DNA of 22,428 nt from Panacagrimonas sp. (GCA_021773655.1 JAJFJX010000259.1:1-22428); one strand, 5' to 3'; numbered from the stretch's first letter, positions 15,612-22,428 are shown. Numbers and translations are program-made. The notes: generated by a model not told the origin, from the sequence alone.

Positions 15612-16487
15612 TCAACAGTGCCGTGAAGCGCGCCCTGGCAGGATTGGCCGCGCACCCTCGACCGGCACCGGCCGGACTTCGGAGCGGACCCCGCCGCTCT
15701 GCGCCAGCCTCGGGCTCAGCCAGCGCAGTGCAGCTTCGGCGGTGGCGGCAAACCCGAACGGCGGATTGACCACCAGCAGCGCGCAGGCGTGCATCTGACC
15801 GGCGTCGCCGCGGCCGACGTCGATCTGGCAGGACAGGGCCTCGCGCCGGGTCTGGCGCACCACGCGCCGATCGAAGCGGGCAGCGTCGTGCACGTTCTTG
15901 AGCGGATACCACGCGGCGAGCACCGCGCCGGCAAAGCGAGCCTGCACGCGTTCGATCAGTTGCTCCATGCGCGTCCATTCGTCGCGCGCCTCGAAGGGCG
16001 GGTCGATCAGCACCAGGCCGCGCTTCTGCGTCGGTGGCAGCAGGCTGTGGGCCTCGTAGCCGTCGCGCAGATGCAGCCGTGCCTGCGGCACATGCACGCG
16101 CAGCTGCTCGGCGATGGCCGGTATCGATTCGCAGCACAGCAGGGCGTCGCCCGGTCGTGCCACCTGCGCCGCCAGCCGCGGCGAGCCGGGATAGTGGCGG
16201 GTATGGCCGAGCTGCGGGCGGCTTTCATCCCAGTCGACCAGTGCCAGGTAATCGCGCACCAGAGCCGGGGTGTCCGGCTCTACACGCAGCCGGCCGATGC
16301 CCTGCTGCCACTCTCCGGTCCGCATGGCGTCGTTGGAGGCCAGGTTGTAGAGGCCGGCGCCGGCGTGGGTGTCGACATAGCACCAGGGCTTGTCCTTGCG
16401 ATTGAGCGCCTGCAGCAGTCCAAGCAGCAGGACGTGCTTGAAGACATCGGCAAAGTTGCCGGCGTGGAACAGGTGGCGGTAGTGCAT
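15612..16487 (-). CDS. rlmJ: 23S rRNA (adenine(2030)-N6)-methyltransferase RlmJ
   Basis: The protein is 291 aa from the ATG at 16487. That start gives the hallmark N-terminus MHYRHLFHAGNFADVFKH; a longer open frame to 16532 adds 15 unconserved residues. YVDTHAGAG (37-45) is the SAM-binding motif I region, and LVLIDPPFEARDEW (158-171) holds the catalytic DPPF motif IV. CALLVVNPPF appears near the C-terminus, as in the family. It methylates A2030 of 23S rRNA using SAM. It is slightly longer than E. coli RlmJ (280 aa) owing to a basic, proline-rich C-terminal tail. It is convergent with the helicase gene and has no strong Shine-Dalgarno. Confidence 0.92.
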   Translation of the reverse strand: MHYRHLFHAGNFADVFKHVLLLGLLQALNRKDKPWCYVDTHAGAGLYNLASNDAMRTGEWQQGIGRLRVEPDTPALVRDYLALVDWDESRPQLGHTRHYPGSPRLAAQVARPGDALLCCESIPAIAEQLRVHVPQARLHLRDGYEAHSLLPPTQKRGLVLIDPPFEARDEWTRMEQLIERVQARFAGAVLAAWYPLKNVHDAARFDRRVVRQTRREALSCQIDVGRGDAGQMHACALLVVNPPFGFAATAEAALRWLSPRLAQSGGVRSEVRPVPVEGARPILPGRASRHC

Positions 16488-16815
16488 CGCCACAGCTTGC
16501 CACGGATGGTGCGGCTCGGCCGACGCACGCATTGCCAGGCCAGCCGCAACGGACGGTCAGCGCGTGGCGGGCTTCGCAAGCGGTCCGGAAGGCCACATCG
16601 TCCCGTGAAGGCGGCGGCGCTGCCCGGCGCAGAAATGGCGGATCGGCCTCATGGGCGGGCGCACGACCCGGGCGCCCCGCCCGCCGAACTCGCCGACCCG
16701 GGGGGTCGGCAAGTCGCAATCCCGGAACTGCCGGAGGTCATCCTCGAACAGCCAGGCGTGCATTCACTTGAAGTCGCAGCGCGGCTCCCCAGGTTCCGGC
16801 GGCTGATGCGCGAGC
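16488..16815. other. Gene-poor spacer between pirin and rlmJ with an 8-bp hairpin
   Basis: I find no recognisable gene in these 328 bases. GCCGACCC (16692-16699) and GGGTCGGC (16703-16710) form a perfect 8-bp stem with a GGG triloop. Neither strand has a T-tract after it. It lies about 105 bases past the pirin stop and could mark the 3' end of that transcript. The promoter of rlmJ must also lie here, but no clear -35/-10 pair is visible. Confidence 0.5.
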
Positions 16816-17739
16816 TCAAGCGTGCGGCCGAGATTCTCGCGGCGCCTGTGCAGACACCAGCTCGCCGCTCTGGTAATCCCGGATCGCCTGCTCGATCTCT
16901 TCGCGGGTGTTCATCACGAAGGGGCCGTACTGCACGATGGGTTCACGCAGCGGTTTGCCGGCGACCAGGATCAGGCGCGCACCTTCGGCGCCGGCGGTGA
17001 ACACCACATGGTCGCCGTCGTCGGTGAGCACGCCAGCGGACTGATGCGGCAGCGCACGGGCGGCGTCGCCTTCGCCGATCTTCGCTTCGCCTTCGTAGGC
17101 ATAGGCGAACGCGGCATGGCCAGCGGGCAGGGCGTGCTCGAATCGCGCGCCCGCAGGCAGGTGCAGGTCCAGGTACAGCGGGTCGGTGGACAGCGGGCGC
17201 TCTGGCGTGTTCATCGGTCCGCTGAGGCTCAGCTCACCCACTGTCACGGTGCCGGAGATCACCTTCACCGTTCCGCCGCCGCTGGCGGCGGGCAGTCCGA
17301 TGCTGGGGATCTCGGTGGCGCCGATGTCGCGATACCAGGCCGGCTTCATCTTTTCTTTCGCGGGCAGATTCAGCCACAGCTGGAAACCACGCATGCGGCC
17401 GGACTCTTGCAGCGGCATTTCGGAATGGACGACGCCGCGGCCGGCGGTCATCCACTGCACGCCGCCCGGGCCGAGATCACCGACGTTGCCGAGGTGGTCC
17501 TGGTGCTGCATGCGGCCGTCGAGCATGTAGGTGACGGTTTCGAACCCGCGGTGCGGGTGCGGTGGAAAGCCGGCGATGTAGTCGTCCGGATTCTCGGTGC
17601 CGAACTCGTCGAGCATCAGAAACGGGTCCAGGTACAGACCGCGCTGGCTGCCGATGCTGCGGCGCAGCTTGACGCCGGCGCCGTCGGAGGTTTCCACGGA
17701 GTGGATCAGTCGGGCGAGGGTACGGGCTTGGGTGTTCAT
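16816..17739 (-). CDS. Pirin family protein
   Basis: This 307-aa bicupin has the pirin metal ligands in the N-terminal cupin: His61 and His63 in FPPHPHRGFETVTYML, and His105 and Glu107 in AGRGVVHSEMP. The C-terminal cupin contains the stretch around SGTVTVGELSLSGP and the conserved QYGPFVMNTREEIEQAIRDYQSG near the end. Bacterial pirins bind iron; some have quercetinase activity and some respond to redox stress, so no substrate is assigned. The ATG at 17739 is chosen because AGGAGA lies 5 bases upstream; a longer frame to 17784 would overlap the intergenic space. It follows doxX by 48 bases in the same direction and is probably cotranscribed with it. Confidence 0.92.
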   Translation of the reverse strand: MNTQARTLARLIHSVETSDGAGVKLRRSIGSQRGLYLDPFLMLDEFGTENPDDYIAGFPPHPHRGFETVTYMLDGRMQHQDHLGNVGDLGPGGVQWMTAGRGVVHSEMPLQESGRMRGFQLWLNLPAKEKMKPAWYRDIGATEIPSIGLPAASGGGTVKVISGTVTVGELSLSGPMNTPERPLSTDPLYLDLHLPAGARFEHALPAGHAAFAYAYEGEAKIGEGDAARALPHQSAGVLTDDGDHVVFTAGAEGARLILVAGKPLREPIVQYGPFVMNTREEIEQAIRDYQSGELVSAQAPRESRPHA

Positions 17740-17744
17740 GGGGG

Positions 17745-17750
17745 TCTCCT
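17745..17750 (-). promoter_or_regulatory. Shine-Dalgarno fixing the pirin start
   Basis: AGGAGA on the minus strand ends 5 bases before the ATG at 17739 and rules in this start over the longer open frame. Confidence 0.7.
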
Positions 17751-17787
17751 TTGTAGAGCGCAGAGGTGGGGTTGCGAGGGGCAATTT

Positions 17788-18174
17788 CTAGCCGCGACGG
17801 CGGGCATCGATGCTCCAGGCGCCGGCGCCGTGGGCGACCAGCAGCAGCAAGCCGCCGGCGATGGAGAGGTTCTTGAGCAGCATGGTCATCTGCATCGCGT
17901 CGTCCGGCTTGAAGTGGAACAGCAGGCCGGAGGCGATGCTGAAGCCGGCGAGCAGCAGGGCGACCAGGCGCGTCTGCCAGCCGACGATGATGGCCAGCGC
18001 GCCCAGCACTTCCAGTGCGATCACCAACGGCAGGGTGAAGCCGGGCACGCCCTGCGAGGCCATGTAGGCCAGCGTGCCGTCGTAGCCACCGATCTTCTGC
18101 AGGCCGGCGAGCAGGAACAGGGTGGCGAGCAGCACGCGGCCGGCGGGGGCGGCGAGGGTCTGGAGGGTGTTCAT
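17788..18174 (-). CDS. DoxX family membrane protein
   Basis: This 128-aa protein has four hydrophobic segments: about 11-28 (AGRVLLATLFLLAGLQKI), 48-66 (LPLVIALEVLGALAIIVGW), 70-86 (LVALLLAGFSIASGLLF) and 102-118. The first contains the family-typical FLLAGLQKIGGYDGT. DoxX-like proteins are integral inner-membrane proteins, often linked to thiosulfate/quinone or redox-stress functions and often encoded beside pirin and NAD(P)H reductases, as here. The true substrate is not known. AAGGAGA (18183-18189) lies 8 bases upstream of the chosen ATG; the longer frame to 18384 runs through the azoreductase remnant and is rejected. Confidence 0.88.
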   Translation of the reverse strand: MNTLQTLAAPAGRVLLATLFLLAGLQKIGGYDGTLAYMASQGVPGFTLPLVIALEVLGALAIIVGWQTRLVALLLAGFSIASGLLFHFKPDDAMQMTMLLKNLSIAGGLLLLVAHGAGAWSIDARRRG

Positions 18175-18182
18175 TTGCGATG

Positions 18183-18189
18183 TCTCCTT
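18183..18189 (-). promoter_or_regulatory. Shine-Dalgarno fixing the doxX start
   Basis: AAGGAGA on the minus strand stands 8 bases before the ATG at 18174, supporting the short DoxX form. Confidence 0.7.
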
Positions 18190-18206
18190 GTTTGGGCGCG
18201 AGCCGT

Positions 18207-18496
18207 TCAGGCGGCGAGCCGAGTGATGGTGTCGTTGGCCTGTTCGAGCGCCTGGGTCTTGCTGTCGGGGCTGATGGCCAGGCCTTCGGAGTCCTGGGCG
18301 GTGTGGCGGAAGGTCACGCCCGCGCGGGCGCGGCGTCCAGATGCGGTACCGGCTCGCCGGCGACGTCGCGATGGATCGCCGCACCGTTCGGGTGGTGTTC
18401 GCGCCAGGTGCGCACGAAGCGCTCGGCGAGCTGGCTGCTGGACTGGCCGTGGTCGGTGAGCAGGCTGGCGTTGATCTGCAGCAGGGTGGTGGTCAT
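18207..18496 (-). pseudogene. azoR: Azoreductase (FMN-dependent NADH:quinone oxidoreductase) remnant with internal deletions
   Basis: The first part (18496 to about 18330) reads as the AzoR N-terminus: MTTTLLQINASLL, the FMN-phosphate loop GQSSSQLAERFV, and EPVPHLDAA. It then meets a TGA at 18314-18316. One frame over, coding resumes with AGVTFRHTAQDSEGL, which in AzoR belongs around residues 140-155, and then ISPDSKTQALEQANDTITRLAA, the expected C-terminus. About 80 residues in the middle and a second block near the end are missing. The lost parts include the PMYNF and SRGG flavin-contact motifs. Full-length AzoR is about 200 aa; only about 95 codons remain, with a frameshift. GGAG at 18504-18507 still sits 7 bases before the ATG. 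It is first in the pirin-doxX direction, divergent from lysR. Confidence 0.8.
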
Positions 18497-18596
18497 GGCA
18501 CATCTCCGGGTGGCGTGAAGGTATGCGTATTAGATGATTGGATGAACGGATAAAAAAGAACAATAATCCGCGCCTACCTATCGATAAATTGGATAA
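18497..18596. promoter_or_regulatory. AT-rich divergent promoter region with candidate LysR operator
   Basis: This 100-base spacer between azoR and lysR is clearly more AT-rich than its surroundings. It contains the direct repeat ATTGGAT at 18537-18543 and 18588-18594, each followed by RAA, and the palindrome TATCGATA at 18579-18586. LysR regulators usually bind T-N11-A dyads between divergent genes, so this is the expected operator location. The exact site and the -35/-10 elements are not resolved. Confidence 0.5.
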
Positions 18597-19580
18597 ATGA
18601 GCCAGCCCCGCATCGGCATCGAACAGTGGCGCGCGCTGATGGCGGTGGTTGACGCCGGCGGCTACGCACAGGCGGCGCAGGTGTTGCACAAGAGCCAGTC
18701 GGCGGTCACCTACGCGGTGCAGAAGATCGAGGCGCTGCTGGGCGTGAAGGCATTCGAGGTGCAGGGCCGCAAGGCGCAGCTCACCGCCACCGGCGCGTTC
18801 CTGTATCGCCGCGCGCGGGCGCTGCTGGAAGAGGCCGAAAGCCTGGAGCGCGCCGCGGCGCGGCTGTCCGCCGGCTGGGAGGCGGAGATCCGGCTGGCGG
18901 AGGAGATCATCTTCCCTACCGACGTGCTGCTGGCCACCCTGGCGCAGTTCGGTCAGGAGAGCCCGCACACGCGCATCGAACTGATCGAATCGGTGCTGGG
19001 CGGCACCGCCGAGACCCTGCTCAAGGGCGAGGCCGACATCGCGGTGGCGCCGCGGGTGCCACCGGGTTTTCTCGGCGAGCCGCTGGTGCAGATGCGCCTG
19101 CACCTGGTCGCCGCGCCCGGTCATCCGCTGCATGGCCTGCAGCGCGAGCTGACGCAGACCGACCTGCGCACGCATCGCCACATCGTGGTGCGCGATTCCG
19201 GCAGCCAGCGCCATCGCACACCGCTGAGCCTGGAGGCCCGCCAGCGCTGGACGGTGAGTCACATGGCCACGTCGATTGCCGCGGTGCGCGAAGGCTACGG
19301 CTTTGCCTGGCTGCCGGAGGACAGGATTCGCGTAGAGCTCGCCAGCGGCGTGCTCAAGGCGCTGCCGCTGCCGGGCGGCGAACAGCGCATCGGCAGCCTG
19401 CACCTGATCTATGCCGATCGTGATGCCGCCGGGCCGGGCACCTTGCGGCTGGTGGAACTGTTGCGGCAGAACGTGAAGCGGGAATGCGGCACGCGCCAGG
19501 CCGGTCTGGCGCCGGAAAGTTCCAAGGGCGCCCCAAACAGACGGCGCACCGCCAGGCCGAAGCCGCCGGACGGGCGCTGA
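18597..19580 (+). CDS. LysR-family transcriptional regulator
   Basis: This 327-aa protein has an N-terminal winged helix-turn-helix (about 8-65). The recognition region is GGYAQAAQVLHKSQSAVTYA, followed by the wing segment and LTATGAFLYRRARALLEEAE, the linker helix. The effector domain (about 90-295) has the usual two-lobed periplasmic-binding-like fold. It is divergent from azoR-doxX-pirin and probably controls them and itself in response to an electrophile or quinone-like signal; that is inference from position. The tail after about residue 297 is Arg/Pro-rich and extends beyond the usual LysR length of about 300. The start lacks a clear Shine-Dalgarno. Its stop codon directly abuts the stop of the convergent next gene. 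Confidence 0.92.
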   Translation: MSQPRIGIEQWRALMAVVDAGGYAQAAQVLHKSQSAVTYAVQKIEALLGVKAFEVQGRKAQLTATGAFLYRRARALLEEAESLERAAARLSAGWEAEIRLAEEIIFPTDVLLATLAQFGQESPHTRIELIESVLGGTAETLLKGEADIAVAPRVPPGFLGEPLVQMRLHLVAAPGHPLHGLQRELTQTDLRTHRHIVVRDSGSQRHRTPLSLEARQRWTVSHMATSIAAVREGYGFAWLPEDRIRVELASGVLKALPLPGGEQRIGSLHLIYADRDAAGPGTLRLVELLRQNVKRECGTRQAGLAPESSKGAPNRRRTARPKPPDGR

Positions 19581-20390
19581 TCAGGGCGACTCGAAGATGC
19601 GCGCTCGCGTCTTCGCCAGCGCTTCGCGCAGCGCAGGATTCGACTGGATGTGCCGCAGTGGATTGCGGATCAGCAGACTGCGCGCGTATTCGCCGAGCAC
19701 GCGGCTTTCCAGGTGACGCAGGGCGCGAGTCTGTGCGTCTTTCGCCAGCTTGGCGCGCTCGTGCTTGATCCGTGCCGCATCCGTGTAGATCGCGTGCGAG
19801 CGCAGGAACCAGCGTTCCAGGCCGATGCCGATGGCGCTGTGCAGATGGTGGGTGCCGGCAGGCTTCCAGCCCAGGTGTCGGCCCATCAGCGCAACCGTGG
19901 CGGCGAACTCTGCCTTGAGCCCATCTTTGCCGTTCTCGGCCTGGGAGTCGGCCTTGTTGAAGCAGGCGGGCAGGCTGCAGGTGTCTGCAAAGGCCATCAT
20001 CAGCTCTACGGCGAGCCGGACAGTGTCGGTTTGTTTGTCCAGCTTGCCGACCACGTCCCAGGTGTGGTCGCCATTGATCAGAATGTTGCCCGGCAACAAG
20101 TGCGCGGCTTCCTGTTGGAACGACAGCGAGGTGGCCGTGGTTTTCTGCAGACGCGCCTTGCCCGGAGTGATGGACGACTCGGTCCAGGTGCTGCGCAGGC
20201 GAACGCGGGCCGCGGCCAGCAGCAGCAACAGATGACACACCGCATCGGCCTTGGCGATGGCAATGTCCTGCGCCACCTCTTCGAGTCGGCCGTGCGGAAC
20301 CTGATGCTCGATGCCGTCCGGATCGCGCTGGAACAGGGTGAGATCGACGAGCGATTCCGATTTGGTGTAACAGAAGATCCGGGCCGACAT
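19581..20390 (-). CDS. Unrecognised 269-aa protein
   Basis: I do not recognise this protein. It starts MSARIFCYTKSESL with an AGGA close upstream on the minus strand. No signal peptide is seen. One short hydrophobic run (VCHLLLLLAAARVRL, about 51-65) is too short and charged at its end for a confident membrane span. The middle has NGDHTWDVVGKLDKQTD (106-122) and a helical stretch around LAVELMMAFADTC. The C-terminal 70 residues are helical and basic. Four cysteines (7, 52, 138, 143) show no metal-site spacing. By eye it seems slightly less GC-biased than its neighbours. It converges on lysR with no gap (TGATCA spans both stops). The long frames on the opposite strand are less protein-like. 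Confidence 0.65.
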   Translation of the reverse strand: MSARIFCYTKSESLVDLTLFQRDPDGIEHQVPHGRLEEVAQDIAIAKADAVCHLLLLLAAARVRLRSTWTESSITPGKARLQKTTATSLSFQQEAAHLLPGNILINGDHTWDVVGKLDKQTDTVRLAVELMMAFADTCSLPACFNKADSQAENGKDGLKAEFAATVALMGRHLGWKPAGTHHLHSAIGIGLERWFLRSHAIYTDAARIKHERAKLAKDAQTRALRHLESRVLGEYARSLLIRNPLRHIQSNPALREALAKTRARIFESP

Positions 20391-20658
20391 CGCGCTGTTC
20401 CTGCGGGTGGGTTCGGGCGGGAATATTGCCCGTAATCGCGGTCGGTTTGGTCAAGCCCCGAGGATGATCTGCGCGCTCCGGTGGAGCGGGCCGGGCTGCC
20501 GCCGCGCGAAGCTCATCGATCCCGCTGCCGAGGCCTGTCCACGCACCTGTACACGGAGCGCGTCCCGGAGCGCGCCGGATGCGTTCAGTCTCCGGCCGTG
20601 TCGCGGGGTTGGCGCCACGCCGGCGCCACCCTCGGTTCGGTGGCTGCGCACGCTGCCG

Positions 20659-20738
20659 CCGGAATGACGGGTCATCGGCAAGGGCCCTGTCCGCTTCGAG
20701 GTCATTCCGGACGGCCCGTGGGCCGATCCGGAATCCAG
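20659..20738. repeat. REP-like palindromic intergenic repeat
   Basis: ATTCCGGA (20704-20711), GGCCC (20713-20717), GT, GGGCC (20720-20724) and TCCGGAAT (20727-20734) form a nested stem-loop. The edges read GTCATTCCGG and GGAATCCAG. CCGGAATGAC (20659-20668) is an exact inverted copy of GTCATTCCGG (20701-20710), suggesting two elements in opposite orientation, one partial. GGATTCCGG...CCGGAATGAC elements are common dispersed intergenic repeats in xanthomonads and other proteobacteria. Confidence 0.65.
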
Positions 20739-20862
20739 GCTGCGGTCGGAGCCACATGCCCAAGCCCGCAGACCTTGCCCACCGGGCAGCGGACTTCCGG
20801 GTTCGCCTGCCGGATGCCGGATGCCGGCGCCGTCGGAGTCCCGGAACCGCTGATGAAGCTGG

Positions 20863-20888
20863 CGAGCCCGCATTCCGAGCCCGCATTC
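20863..20888. repeat. Perfect tandem duplication of a 13-bp unit
   Basis: CGAGCCCGCATTC occurs twice back to back (20863-20875 and 20876-20888) in the gene-free stretch. Probably a simple slippage duplication. Confidence 0.75.
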
Positions 20889-21028
20889 AAGGCGTAGTAT
20901 CCGGACACGGGCGTGGATTCGCAGCAGGTGGCACGACCTGCGGAAGCTGATGCCGATCCTGCAACGATGTCGCCACGCCTGATCGCGGCACCCGGGGCGG
21001 ACCCGATCCGCCCGCAGATCAGAACAAC

Positions 21029-21034
21029 GAGGAG
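21029..21034 (+). promoter_or_regulatory. Shine-Dalgarno of the lipase-family lipoprotein gene
   Basis: GAGGAG ends 7 bases before the ATG at 21042, a strong and well-spaced site that decides the start. Confidence 0.75.
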
Positions 21035-21041
21035 AAAGTCG

Positions 21042-22428
21042 ATGCGTACCACGCCGATGTGGGTCCTGCTGCTGAGTCTGATTCTGAGCGCCTGCGGCGG
21101 CAGCGGCTCGCGCAATGGCAGCCAACCCCTGGTCGCCCTGTTCGAACCGGCCCCGCTGGAAGGCACGCCGACGCTGCCGTATCCGAACGATCTGCTGTTT
21201 GCCGGCTTCAGCGATCCGACCCTCAACATTCCCAACCCGGGCGGTGCCAATCCGCTGGTGGCGGCGGCCAATCTCACCGATGGATTTTCGACCACCGCGC
21301 CGCTGTTCACCGACCTGATCGGCACGGTTGATCTTCAGACCGCGGCGCAAGGGATCCTGGTGATCGACAGCAGCACCGGGGCGCCGCTGGTGGCGGGCCA
21401 GGACGTGGCCTACACCGACTATCCGCCGTCGCTGGCGGCGTCGGGCGACGGCCGCATGCGCATCCAGATCAAGCCGCTCAAGCCGCTCAAGCCCTCGACG
21501 CGCTATCTGGTGGTGATCACCGAGCAACTGCGCAACCTTCGTGGCCGCGCCGCCGAGCCTTCCGACCAGTTCCGCATCGTGCGCAGCGCCACGCCCGTCA
21601 GCGAGCAGGACAATGCCGCGGCCATGGCGCTGGACCCGGCACAGCAGGCCGTGCTCGAACAGGTGCGCAGCCAGCAGGTGCGGCCGGCGGTGGAGGCGGT
21701 GCTCGGCGCCGTGCCCACCCTGAGCGAGGCGCAGATCGTGCTGGCCTGGACCTTCACCACCCAGAACATCGCCACCACCTTTGCACGCATCGATGCCGCC
21801 GCAGATGCACGCACCGCCCTCGAACATTCGCAGCCGCTGCCGATCCTGGCGGTGCCGTCCGGGCAGGACACTTCAGCCATCGGCGCGCCGCCTGTGGCCG
21901 ACATCTACGTCGGCGCGGTCGGCCTGCCGTACTTCCTGCAGGCGCCGACCGATGCCGCCGATGCGGTCATCCGCCAGACCTTTTTCGCCGCCGACGAAAC
22001 CCAGCCCGACACCCGCACCGATAGCGAAGGCCAGCCGATCGTGCGCTTCCTCGGCCAGGTGCCCTGCGAGGCGTTCGCGCTGGGCGGCACGCTGCCGGAT
22101 GGCCAGACCGCGCAAGCCAGCCTGTCGACCACCGCCTGCTTCCCGGTGCCGGTGGAGCGTTCGGTGCAGCGCGTGCCGCTGCTGGTGACTGTGCCCAATG
22201 CGGCCAGCGGGCAGACGCGGCCGGCCTCGGGCTGGCCAGTGGTGATCTTCCAGCACGGCATCACCCGCAACCGCACCGATGCGCTGCCGGTGGCGCCGGC
22301 GCTGGCGGCGGCCGGGTTTGTCGTGGTCGCCATCGATCTGCCGCTGCACGGCATCGTGGCTCAGGCCTGCGAGCCCACCGATGTGCTGTGCCTGGGTCAG
22401 CAGGCGATCCGCGGCGCCAATGCCCTGA
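21042..22428 (+). CDS. Lipase-family lipoprotein (VolA / Pla-1 type), 3'-truncated by the window edge
   Basis: 462 codons are visible and the frame is open at the right edge. The signal peptide ends in the lipobox LSAC, with lipidated Cys18 followed by GGSGS. The next region (LFEPAPLEGTPTLPYPNDLLFAG, then a DPTLNIPNPGG segment) matches the N-terminal domain of bacterial virulence-factor lipases. KPLKPSTRYLVVITEQLRN is also typical. From about residue 395 an alpha/beta-hydrolase core begins with WPVVIFQHGITRNR (oxyanion-type HG) and GFVVVAIDLPLHG. The nucleophile Ser motif and the Asp/His of the triad lie beyond the window. Vibrio VolA, of this family, is a surface lysophospholipase. Substrate here is not known. 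Confidence 0.85.
   Translation, partial: MRTTPMWVLLLSLILSACGGSGSRNGSQPLVALFEPAPLEGTPTLPYPNDLLFAGFSDPTLNIPNPGGANPLVAAANLTDGFSTTAPLFTDLIGTVDLQTAAQGILVIDSSTGAPLVAGQDVAYTDYPPSLAASGDGRMRIQIKPLKPLKPSTRYLVVITEQLRNLRGRAAEPSDQFRIVRSATPVSEQDNAAAMALDPAQQAVLEQVRSQQVRPAVEAVLGAVPTLSEAQIVLAWTFTTQNIATTFARIDAAADARTALEHSQPLPILAVPSGQDTSAIGAPPVADIYVGAVGLPYFLQAPTDAADAVIRQTFFAADETQPDTRTDSEGQPIVRFLGQVPCEAFALGGTLPDGQTAQASLSTTACFPVPVERSVQRVPLLVTVPNAASGQTRPASGWPVVIFQHGITRNRTDALPVAPALAAAGFVVVAIDLPLHGIVAQACEPTDVLCLGQQAIRGANAL

Larger units (their letters stand above)
20391..21041. other. 651-base stretch without a recognisable gene
   Basis: Several long frames cross this stretch on both strands, but their translations are Arg/Pro/Ala-rich and match nothing. 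It holds a REP-like palindromic repeat (20659-20738), a short GCCGGAT-type run near 20811-20826, a 13-bp tandem repeat (20863-20888) and, at its right end, the ribosome binding site of the lipase gene. No promoter is clear. Confidence 0.6.

Noticed and set aside
16557..16763. 68-codon minus-strand ORF downstream of pirin
   Set aside because: It starts with plausible residues (MHAWLFEDDL) but becomes Arg/Pro-rich, spans a hairpin, lacks a ribosome binding site and matches nothing I know.
15789..17000. 403-aa plus-strand frame over rlmJ and the spacer
   Set aside because: The opposite strand encodes RlmJ and pirin with conserved catalytic and metal-binding motifs. This frame has none.
16822..18459. 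545-aa plus-strand frame over pirin, doxX and the azoreductase remnant
   Set aside because: Pirin and DoxX on the minus strand have strong Shine-Dalgarno sites and family motifs. The plus frame is low-complexity Gly/Ala/His.
20481..20897. 138-aa plus-strand frame in the gene-free stretch
   Set aside because: Composition is random-like (Arg, Pro, Gly, Ala), and it runs through the palindromic repeat and the 13-bp tandem duplication.
20451..21827. 458-aa minus-strand frame across the spacer and lipase
   Set aside because: It covers the repeat element and is antisense to a lipoprotein with a strong ribosome binding site and lipobox. The translation is Arg/Gly/His-rich.
1..22428. CRISPR array, tRNA or rRNA gene, prophage or defence system
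   Set aside because: No regularly spaced repeats, no cloverleaf-like sequence, and no integrase, transposase, nuclease or toxin motif was found in any supported gene.

Overview
The window is GC-rich chromosomal DNA from a gammaproteobacterium, most like the Xanthomonadales/Lysobacterales. The evidence is the gene mix (mrcB with an adjacent TPR lipoprotein, RlmJ, YoaA, an OprP-type porin inside the pst cluster, PstC and PstA with large periplasmic insertions) and the protein sequence style. Placement below order level is not supported. I found no rRNA, tRNA, CRISPR array, insertion sequence or phage module, and no convincing undescribed multi-gene system. The value lies in a well-organised phosphate locus, one degraded gene, a suspicious junction at the left edge, and a few non-coding structures.

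Layout. 1-160 is a piece of the tRNA pseudouridine synthase gene truB on the minus strand, cut inside the gene and joined to the 5'-truncated end of a TPR protein gene (about 150-857, plus strand). This looks like an assembly chimera or rearrangement. 998-1945 (minus) is a PPK2-family polyphosphate kinase, possibly preceded by an overlapping 39-codon ORF. 2218-10378 is the phosphate locus: a three-half-site Pho box, then pstS, a phosphate-selective porin gene, pstC, pstA, pstB and phoU, all on the plus strand. Hairpins lie in the pstS/porin and porin/pstC gaps. phoB and phoR are not in the window.

10474-15326 (plus) holds mrcB (PBP1b), a TPR lipoprotein overlapping it by 4 nt (candidate LpoP-type PBP1b activator) and a DinG/YoaA-type iron-sulfur helicase. 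15612-16487 (minus) is rlmJ. 16816-18496 (minus) is a small redox/stress cluster: pirin, DoxX and a degraded azoreductase, read away from a divergent LysR regulator (18597-19580, plus). An unrecognised 269-aa protein (19581-20390, minus) ends directly against the LysR stop codon. A 651-base gene-free stretch (20391-21041) carries a palindromic repeat of REP type. The window ends inside a lipoprotein of the VolA/Pla-1 lipase family (21042 onward).

How the genes work together. Under phosphate limitation PhoB should activate the Pho box. The porin then admits phosphate through the outer membrane, PstS binds it in the periplasm, PstCAB imports it with ATP, and PhoU reports transporter status to the sensor kinase. 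The divergent PPK2 can interconvert polyphosphate and nucleotides, so uptake and storage/mobilisation are encoded side by side. The mrcB-TPR pair is a peptidoglycan synthase with a likely activator. The pirin-DoxX-azoreductase set with a LysR regulator is a common electrophile/quinone-stress arrangement, here with the azoreductase apparently lost.
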